Shown in pieces: positions 6,973 to 11,128 of a DNA stretch of 11,128 nucleotides (position 1 is the first letter of the stretch; each line of letters starts with the position of its first letter). The notes beneath the pieces were generated by a model, which did not search any database, was not told where the DNA came from, and worked only from the letters and a program-made list of their open reading frames with translations. Location of the stretch: contig JAEVZE010000216.1 in assembly GCA_023392395.1 (NCBI GenBank), positions 1 through 11,128 of the forward strand, written 5' to 3'. The DNA is from Bacillota bacterium (lineage in GTDB: Bacteria > Bacillota > Clostridia > Christensenellales > Aristaeellaceae). The translations under genes were made by a program, and so were the position numbers.

Positions 6973-7698
6973 CTACGCAAAATCACGGCCCGTTTTCTGT
7001 TTCAGGTAACTTTTAAAGCGGTTCAAGTCGGCGTTGAGCACAAGCTCCTCGGGGAAGCCAATCTCCTCCAGCATGGCCACGGATTGTTCGAACGCGCCTA
7101 TGCTTCCAGCGAAGTGGGCGTCTGACGAGACGACCACACGGACGCCATGGCGGGCACAGCAGCGGGCGATGGCACGGCAGTTGTCATGGCTTCCGGGGCG
7201 GGCCAAAAAGGAGTGGGCGTTGATCTCCACAATCTTTCCATTCTGCGCACAGGCCTTCACCACGCGCTCATAGTCGAACGCATAGCGACCGTCGCCCGTA
7301 TGGCCAAGCACGTCCACTTCCGGGTTCTCCACAACCCCCAGCCATGCCTTCGTGTGCCGCTCCCGGTCCATGGGTTCTAGGACCAGCGTGTGCATGGAAG
7401 CAATCACCCAGTCCAGCTTTTTCAGGATGCACTCTGACAGGTCCAGCGCCCCGAGATCGTCTATGACGTTGGCCTCGCAGCCGGTGAGGAGGTGGATGCC
7501 GCCGTACGCGCTGGGCAGCGTGTTTGGCAAACTGGAGAAGTACAATTCCGTGGGCGCGCCCGGTATAGCACAAGCGTGGTCGGTGACCGCAAGAAACCCA
7601 AGGCCGCGCGCTTTGGCGGCGCTTGCGTTCTCCATCACCGTGCTGTGCGCGTGGCCGGACGCCAGCGTATGCGTGTGCGTGTCCGCGATGAACCGCAA
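6973..7698 (-). CDS. PHP-domain metallo-hydrolase, YcdX-like phosphatase/phosphoesterase
   Basis: This 241-residue single-domain PHP protein has a distorted TIM barrel with a multinuclear (Zn/Mn) site. Metal ligands are visible in order: DTHTH (His8, His10), HAH (16-18), TDH (39-41), CEAN with Glu75, SMH with His103, LGH with His133, and SSDAH (Asp193, His195). The pattern and length match YcdX-type phosphatases, not histidinol phosphatase or polymerase PHP domains. The start is TTG 7698: AGGAGG (7712-7707) lies 8 bases upstream, while the GTG at 7707 overlaps that site. It is the first gene of the minus-strand operon, expressed from the promoter at 7772-7801 with a LacI-type operator just downstream of the start point. 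Next to a Ugp-like importer, hydrolysis of a phosphomono- or diester is the favoured but unproven role. Confidence 0.87.
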   Translation of the reverse strand: MRFIADTHTHTLASGHAHSTVMENASAAKARGLGFLAVTDHACAIPGAPTELYFSSLPNTLPSAYGGIHLLTGCEANVIDDLGALDLSECILKKLDWVIASMHTLVLEPMDRERHTKAWLGVVENPEVDVLGHTGDGRYAFDYERVVKACAQNGKIVEINAHSFLARPGSHDNCRAIARCCARHGVRVVVSSDAHFAGSIGAFEQSVAMLEEIGFPEELVLNADLNRFKSYLKQKTGRDFA

Positions 7699-7706
7699 AT
7701 TTTCCA

Positions 7707-7712
7707 CCTCCT
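7707..7712 (-). promoter_or_regulatory. ribosome binding site that sets the TTG start of the PHP gene
   Basis: A perfect AGGAGG on the minus strand lies 8 bases before TTG 7698. It overlaps the alternative GTG at 7707, which therefore cannot use it. Confidence 0.8.
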
Positions 7713-7738
7713 GTAATGGTATGGATCGTCAGAAACCT

Positions 7739-7758
7739 TCAGTTAAACGTTTACGCAA
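7739..7758. promoter_or_regulatory. LacI-family operator O1 (PHP/amidohydrolase side)
   Basis: The pattern TCAGTTAAACGTTTNCGNAA occurs here and again at 7926-7945, with only two differences. The centre TAAACGTTTA (7744-7753) is a perfect palindrome with the central CG typical of LacI-family operators. It covers about +7 to +26 of the minus-strand promoter, where bound repressor would block transcription of the PHP operon. CcpA-type cre sites share this centre, but the left outer bases (TG) of the cre consensus are missing. Confidence 0.72.
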
Positions 7759-7771
7759 TCATTTTTGCTTA

Positions 7772-7801
7772 ATCATACTGCTTTATACCGCGGTTTGTCA
7801 A
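7772..7801 (-). promoter_or_regulatory. sigma-A type promoter of the PHP-amidohydrolase operon
   Basis: On the minus strand, TTGACA (7801-7796) and TATGAT (7777-7772) are separated by 18 bases, close to consensus in both boxes. Transcription would start near 7765, running directly into operator O1 and then the PHP gene. Confidence 0.75.
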
Positions 7802-7805
7802 GATC

Positions 7806-7817
7806 CGCACCGGTGCG
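7806..7817. repeat. 12-bp perfect palindrome upstream of the PHP promoter
   Basis: CGCACCGGTGCG is perfectly self-complementary. It is centred about 47 bases upstream of the predicted minus-strand start point, just behind the -35 box, a usual place for an activator. It differs from the AAACGTTT operators and stands out as GC-rich in an otherwise AT-rich intergenic stretch. Confidence 0.4.
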
Positions 7818-7861
7818 CTGACTGGTTTTGATAAAAATATGTGCTACATGTCATTTTATAC

Positions 7862-7890
7862 TTGACTATTTGGGTTGAAACGCGTATTAT
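7862..7890 (+). promoter_or_regulatory. sigma-A type promoter of the lacI-type/ugp-like operon
   Basis: TTGACT (7862-7867) and TATTAT (7885-7890) have an ideal 17-base spacer. Start of transcription is expected near 7897, giving a leader of about 75 bases that contains operators O2 and O3. Confidence 0.78.
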
Positions 7891-7925
7891 CATAATCAAA
7901 ATTCGTACTTATAGATTAACAGTAG

Positions 7926-7945
7926 TCAGTTAAACGTTTGCGTAA
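7926..7945. promoter_or_regulatory. LacI-family operator O2 (autoregulatory side)
   Basis: This is the second copy of the 20-base operator pattern; 18 of 20 bases match O1, with the palindromic centre AAACGTTT at 7932-7939. It lies about 30-50 bases downstream of the predicted start point and upstream of the regulator's ribosome site, so it fits a roadblock or looping repression. The centres of O1 and O2 are 187 bases apart. Confidence 0.72.
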
Positions 7946-7951
7946 ACGTAT
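7942..7951. promoter_or_regulatory. weaker adjacent half-conserved operator O3
   Basis: GTAAACGTAT repeats the TAAACGT half of O1/O2 with a less perfect second arm. Its CG centre is 12 bases from that of O2, so the two would place repressor dimers slightly more than one helical turn apart. It may be a secondary site or a by-product of O2. Confidence 0.42.
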
Positions 7952-7957
7952 AACGAT

Positions 7958-7964
7958 AGGAGGG
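7958..7964 (+). promoter_or_regulatory. ribosome binding site that sets the GTG start at 7971
   Basis: AGGAGGG lies 6 bases before GTG 7971. The upstream in-frame codons back to 7938 overlap operators O2/O3 and have no ribosome site. Confidence 0.78.
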
Positions 7965-7970
7965 TTGCCG

Positions 7971-8969
7971 GTGGGAAACTCAAGGGCGACTATCAAGGAT
8001 GTGGCCAAGATGGCCAATGTCTCCACCGCCACGGTGTCCCATGTGCTGAACAACACGCGCTTTGTCAGCCCGGATGTCAGGCAGCGCGTCCTGAGTGCGC
8101 TGGAGGAGACCAACTACAGCTTCAACAATGTGGCGAGGGCATTGCGCAGCAGCAAGACAAACAACATCGGCGTCGTCATCCCGGACATTACCAATCCCTT
8201 CTTCGCCCACGTTGTCAAGTATCTGGAGGTCGTTCTGAACCAACAGGGCTACAATATCCTCCTGTGCCACTCCCGAAACGATCCCGAAAAAGAGTTGGAA
8301 CTGTTGGAATCGATGCGCTCCGGACTCGTGGATGGGGTGATCATCGCGCCCGCCAGTTCAACCTTCGATTACGCCACGCTGCCCATCAGCAAGCAGTGTC
8401 CCATGATCTTCATTGACCGCCGCCCCATGATGAAAAAGTACAACGGCGTTTTCTGCAACATGCGGGACGTGACGCAGTACTCCATCGAGCAGCTCATCCT
8501 GGCCGGGCATACGCGCATCGCCTGCATGCTGGGGCAGATTCGCTTTTCCATCACGTACGACCGGAAGAAGGGCTATCTGGATGCGCTCGAAAAGCACAGC
8601 ATCCCGATCCGTCAGGAGCTGATCCTGAGCGGCCCGACCACGGGGGAGAGCGGCTACGAGATGATGGAGTACATCATGCGCGCCACCGACGCAACGGCCG
8701 TGTTCGCCGCCAACGGGAAGCTCTCGCTGGGCGCGATGCATTACCTGAACGAGCATGACATTGCCGTCCCCGGGAGGATGGCCATCATTGGGCTCGCCGC
8801 CTACGAGTGGTCCTCGATCACCAGGCCGGAGCTCACCACGGTACTGGAGCCGCTCAAGGAGATGGGGCTGGCGGCGGCCAACCTGCTGCTGGAACTGATC
8901 AAGGCGCCGGAGCGCCCGGAAGAACAGATCGTGCTGGACGCTTACCTGACCAAGCGGACGTCGTATTGA
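7971..8969 (+). CDS. LacI-family transcriptional repressor
   Basis: The 332-residue protein has a LacI-type helix-turn-helix at residues 7-27 (TIKDVAKMANVSTATVSHVL), a hinge around 52-62 (NNVARALRSSK) and a periplasmic-binding-protein-like effector domain from about 65 (IGVVIPDITNPFF). The hinge Leu58 is the residue family members insert at a central CG step, which matches the AAACGTTT operators upstream. Family landmarks DGVIIAP, FIDR, GHTRIA and the TTVLEPLKEMG C-terminal region are present. It starts the importer operon (permease start 14 bases after its stop) and faces the PHP operon, so it probably represses both sides until the imported compound or a metabolite binds. The ligand is unknown. 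Confidence 0.94.
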   Translation: MGNSRATIKDVAKMANVSTATVSHVLNNTRFVSPDVRQRVLSALEETNYSFNNVARALRSSKTNNIGVVIPDITNPFFAHVVKYLEVVLNQQGYNILLCHSRNDPEKELELLESMRSGLVDGVIIAPASSTFDYATLPISKQCPMIFIDRRPMMKKYNGVFCNMRDVTQYSIEQLILAGHTRIACMLGQIRFSITYDRKKGYLDALEKHSIPIRQELILSGPTTGESGYEMMEYIMRATDATAVFAANGKLSLGAMHYLNEHDIAVPGRMAIIGLAAYEWSSITRPELTTVLEPLKEMGLAAANLLLELIKAPERPEEQIVLDAYLTKRTSY

Positions 8970-8983
8970 AGGAGGGGCGAGGG

Positions 8984-9859
8984 ATGACGAGACCTTCGCG
9001 TTTGAATCGGCTGAAGATTACCCCGTACCTGATGTTGCTGCCCGCGCTGATCGTATTTGGCGTATTCGTGTTTTATCCGTTCATCCGCACCGTGATCATC
9101 TCGTTTTTTCTGACAAATGCCACCGGCAAGCCCGTCAAATTCATGGGCTTCAAGAACTACACCTGGCTGTTCCAATCGGAGCAATTCTGGAACAGCGTTC
9201 AGGTCAGCTTCAAGTTTGCATTTTTGATCGGCGTGCCTACGCTGATCTTCGGCTTCGTGTTGGCGCTGATGGCCAACCGCCGGCTGCGCGGAAGCCGCAG
9301 CTATGAGACGCTCTACGCCGTGCCGATGGCGGTGGCTTCCGCGCCGGCGGCCGCCATCTGGTTTCTGATCTATTCGTCCGGCAGCGGCATCCTCAACTAC
9401 ATCTTCAACACCGAGATCAGATGGCTGTCGGATCAGCGGGTGGCCCTCTACTCGCTGGCGTTGGTGACTGTGTGGATGAATGTGGGCATCAACTTCATCT
9501 TCCTGCTGACGGGGCTCCGCAACGTGCCGGAGGAGTTGATCGAGAGCGCCACGCTGGACGGAGCGGGTTACTTTCGCAAGCTCTTTAAAGTCACGATCCC
9601 CATCGCGTCGCCGCAGATCTTCTTCGTGATATTCCTTGACATCGTCACTTCCTTCCAGGCGTTTGCCCAGGTCCGCCTGCTGACCCAGGGCGGCCCGGCC
9701 TACTCCACCGAAATCCTGGTCTACAACATCTACCGAACCGCTTTCATCGACAACCGGTTTGAGCGTGCCTGCGCCATGTCGCTGATCCTTTTTGTGATCA
9801 TCTTCGTCATCACCCGCATCCAGTTCGCGATGGAAAAGAAGGGGGTGCACTACGAATGA
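8984..9859 (+). CDS. ABC transporter permease, UgpA-like (CUT1)
   Basis: The product is a 291-residue inner-membrane permease. After a short basic N-terminus, hydrophobic segments lie near 13-42, 74-97, 110-131, 153-176, 210-228 and 263-282. The EAA loop is at 183-209 (PEELIESATLDGAGYFRKLF, then TIP). The segment LTQGGPAYSTEILVYNIYRTAF (233-254) is characteristic of UgpA/LacF-like permeases. ATG 8984 has GGAGGGG six bases upstream. Its stop overlaps the next start (ATGA), so it is coupled to the partner permease. With the following two genes it forms an importer that resembles the glycerol-3-phosphate/glycerophosphodiester system. No ATPase is encoded in the window. Confidence 0.9.
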   Translation: MTRPSRLNRLKITPYLMLLPALIVFGVFVFYPFIRTVIISFFLTNATGKPVKFMGFKNYTWLFQSEQFWNSVQVSFKFAFLIGVPTLIFGFVLALMANRRLRGSRSYETLYAVPMAVASAPAAAIWFLIYSSGSGILNYIFNTEIRWLSDQRVALYSLALVTVWMNVGINFIFLLTGLRNVPEELIESATLDGAGYFRKLFKVTIPIASPQIFFVIFLDIVTSFQAFAQVRLLTQGGPAYSTEILVYNIYRTAFIDNRFERACAMSLILFVIIFVITRIQFAMEKKGVHYE

Positions 9860-10680
9860 ACGGACGGACATTTTCAGATCGCCTGTTCTTCGTGATCAAG
9901 CTGTTGATGGGCATCCTGATCGTCGCGCCCATCCTGTACGCGGCCTTGGTCAGCTTCATGAACCCCGCCGAGGTGTCCAGTTATCCGCCTGCCATCTTCC
10001 CCAAGAACTTTCAGCTGACCAACTACCTGGCGATTCTTAACATCTTTCCGCTGTTTCGCTTCCTCCTCAACAGTATAATTGTCTGCCTGATCGTCATCGC
10101 CGCGCAGATCCTCATCTCGTCGCTGTCGGCCTACGCGTTCTCCTTTTTTGAGTTCCCGGGCCGTAATCTCCTGTTTGCGCTGATCCTGTCCACCATGATG
10201 ATTCCGGCCGAGACGGTCATTATCGCCAATTACCTGACCATGTGCGACCTCAAGCTGGTCAACACCTATTTCGCGCTGGTACTGCCCTACCTGGCTTCCG
10301 GCATGGGCATTTTCCTGATGCGCCAATTCTTCCTGACCGTCCCCCGGGAACTCAAGCAAGCCGCCGCCATCGACGGCTGCGGGGACCTGAGGTTTCTGTG
10401 GTCGGTGCTGATGCCGATCTCGGTCCCCACCATCGCAGCCCTGAGCGTGTACGTGTTCGTGCTGACCTACAACCAGTACATGTGGCCGCTGTTCGTGACC
10501 AGTTCCACGAACATGCGCACCGTTCAGGTGGGCATGGGCATGCTGATCGACGCAGAAACCACCAACTACGGCAATGTGACCGCCGGCGCGATATTCGTTC
10601 TGATCCCGGTGGTCCTAATCTTCATCCTGGGCCAGAAGTATTTGATCCGCGGCATGACAAGCGGCGCGGTGAAAGGTTGA
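9856..10680 (+). CDS. ABC transporter permease, UgpE-like (CUT1)
   Basis: This 274-residue permease partners the preceding gene. From memory, stretches are close to E. coli UgpE: RQFFLTVPRELKQAAAIDG with LRFLWSVLMPIS (156-189, the EAA loop) and YNQYMWPLFVT with MRTVQVGM (205-227), where UgpE has NQYLWPLLITT and MQTIVMGI. It ends in the MalG/UgpE tail YLIRGMTSGAVKG. Hydrophobic segments lie near 10-34, 67-98, 104-128, 138-158, 190-212 and 242-260. The ATG overlaps the upstream stop by four bases. The resemblance points to a Ugp-like substrate (a glycerol- or sugar-linked phosphate), but CUT1 permeases alone do not fix specificity. Confidence 0.9.
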   Translation: MNGRTFSDRLFFVIKLLMGILIVAPILYAALVSFMNPAEVSSYPPAIFPKNFQLTNYLAILNIFPLFRFLLNSIIVCLIVIAAQILISSLSAYAFSFFEFPGRNLLFALILSTMMIPAETVIIANYLTMCDLKLVNTYFALVLPYLASGMGIFLMRQFFLTVPRELKQAAAIDGCGDLRFLWSVLMPISVPTIAALSVYVFVLTYNQYMWPLFVTSSTNMRTVQVGMGMLIDAETTNYGNVTAGAIFVLIPVVLIFILGQKYLIRGMTSGAVKG

Positions 10681-10774
10681 TCCAGGCGCTCTTTTGTCCG
10701 GTTCGGAAGGAGGATAGGGACAGCCGGCAGCGCCACGCAACGTATCAAGCGCGAATGACGAGAGGAGAGAGACC
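10681..10774 (+). other. 94-base gap with an orphan Shine-Dalgarno
   Basis: Between the permease and the binding-protein gene, AAGGAGGAT (10707-10715) has no ATG, GTG or TTG at a usable distance. The working ribosome site is AGGAGA (10763-10768). No terminator or promoter is convincing, so the binding protein is probably expressed from the same transcript. The orphan site could affect mRNA stability or ribosome loading. Confidence 0.35.
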
Positions 10775-11128
10775 ATGAAGAAACTTTTGAAGGCCCTGGC
10801 TCTCACGATGAGCCTCCTGATGGTTGTGAGCATGTCCACATCTGCACTGGCGCAGGATTCGCGGGAGACCATCACGTTCTGGTTCTCCATGGGCAGTCGC
10901 AACGGCGACGCGATTCAGGCATTGGTCAAGGCCTACAATGAATCCCAGGACAAGTACTTCGTGGACGCCCAGTATCAGGGCAGCTACGACGACGCGCTGG
11001 CCAAGCTCAAGAGCACGCCGGAAGGCCTGCGCCCCGACGTCATCCAACTCTACGAGGTGGGAAGCCTCTGGATGATCAACAGCGACTACTACATCCCCGT
11101 GCAGCAGTACATCGACGCGGAGAAATTC
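10775..11128 (+). CDS. extracellular solute-binding protein, UgpB-like (3' end outside window)
   Basis: The first 118 residues of a binding protein are visible; about 300 more are expected. Residues 1-26 form a Sec signal peptide: basic MKKLLK, a hydrophobic core, and a cleavage site ALA|Q. There is no lipobox cysteine. The mature start resembles E. coli UgpB: FWFSMG (35-40), a YQGSYDD segment (67-73) and QLYEVG (91-96). As I recall them, UgpB's ligand contacts Tyr65 and Glu89 (precursor numbering) correspond to Tyr71 and Glu94 here. This supports binding of a glycerol-3-phosphate-like or related ligand, but the remaining ligand residues lie outside the window. AGGAGA lies six bases before the ATG. 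It completes the importer with the two upstream permeases. Confidence 0.88.
   Translation, partial: MKKLLKALALTMSLLMVVSMSTSALAQDSRETITFWFSMGSRNGDAIQALVKAYNESQDKYFVDAQYQGSYDDALAKLKSTPEGLRPDVIQLYEVGSLWMINSDYYIPVQQYIDAEKF

Noticed and set aside
7741..7758. O1 as a CcpA cre site
   Set aside because: It shares the AAnCGnT centre, but the left TG of the cre consensus is absent, and its close copy next to a local LacI-family gene makes local control the simpler reading. Not fully excluded.
8942..9871. Long minus-strand open frame (309 codons) opposite the UgpA-like permease
   Set aside because: Its composition (rich in Arg, His, Asp, Gln) is that of an antisense shadow of a membrane protein, and the plus strand has a strong ribosome site, EAA loop and coupled partner gene.
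1..11128. CRISPR array, tRNA or rRNA genes, insertion-sequence ends
   Set aside because: No regularly spaced direct repeats, no cloverleaf with a CCA-ready acceptor or T-loop motif, no rRNA-like stretch and no transposase were seen on either strand.

Overview
The window is GC-rich, densely packed bacterial DNA with strong Shine-Dalgarno sites, frequent GTG/TTG starts, a split transketolase, and CUT1-type sugar ABC permeases without a local ATPase. These traits fit a Clostridia-like Firmicute or a spirochaete-like saccharolytic anaerobe. The one visible solute-binding protein has a cleavable Sec signal with no lipobox cysteine, so a diderm envelope is possible. The lineage cannot be fixed from sequence alone.

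Layout. Bases 1-5521 (+) look like one operon. It starts with a good sigma-A promoter (TTTACA-17-TATACT), then a ROK-family regulator, the two halves of a split transketolase, two CUT1 permeases (MalF-like, MalG-like) and a classical SDR dehydrogenase. No kinase, isomerase, binding protein or ATPase is present in this part. Bases 5522-6140 are a scar: a hairpin region and the 5'-truncated C-terminal catalytic domain of a tyrosine recombinase on the minus strand. Bases 6141-7698 (-) hold a two-gene operon, a YcdX-type PHP metallo-hydrolase followed by a TIM-barrel amidohydrolase. Bases 7699-7970 are a divergent control region with two facing promoters and repeated LacI-type operators. Bases 7971-11128 (+) hold a LacI-family regulator, two UgpA/UgpE-like permeases and the start of a UgpB-like binding protein that runs off the window.

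How it fits together. The right half reads as a self-contained regulon. The LacI protein probably represses both its own operon (importer) and the divergent hydrolase operon through near-identical operators next to both promoters. The importer resembles the glycerol-3-phosphate/glycerophosphodiester system Ugp, and the divergent genes encode two metal-dependent hydrolases, one of a phosphoesterase-prone family. I infer uptake plus hydrolysis of a phosphorylated or esterified polyol or sugar. The left half looks like a second, ROK-controlled unit in which an imported polyol or sugar is oxidised by the SDR and cleaved by the transketolase. The two units converge on the recombinase remnant. Both transporters would need a shared MsmK/MsmX/UgpC-type ATPase encoded elsewhere.
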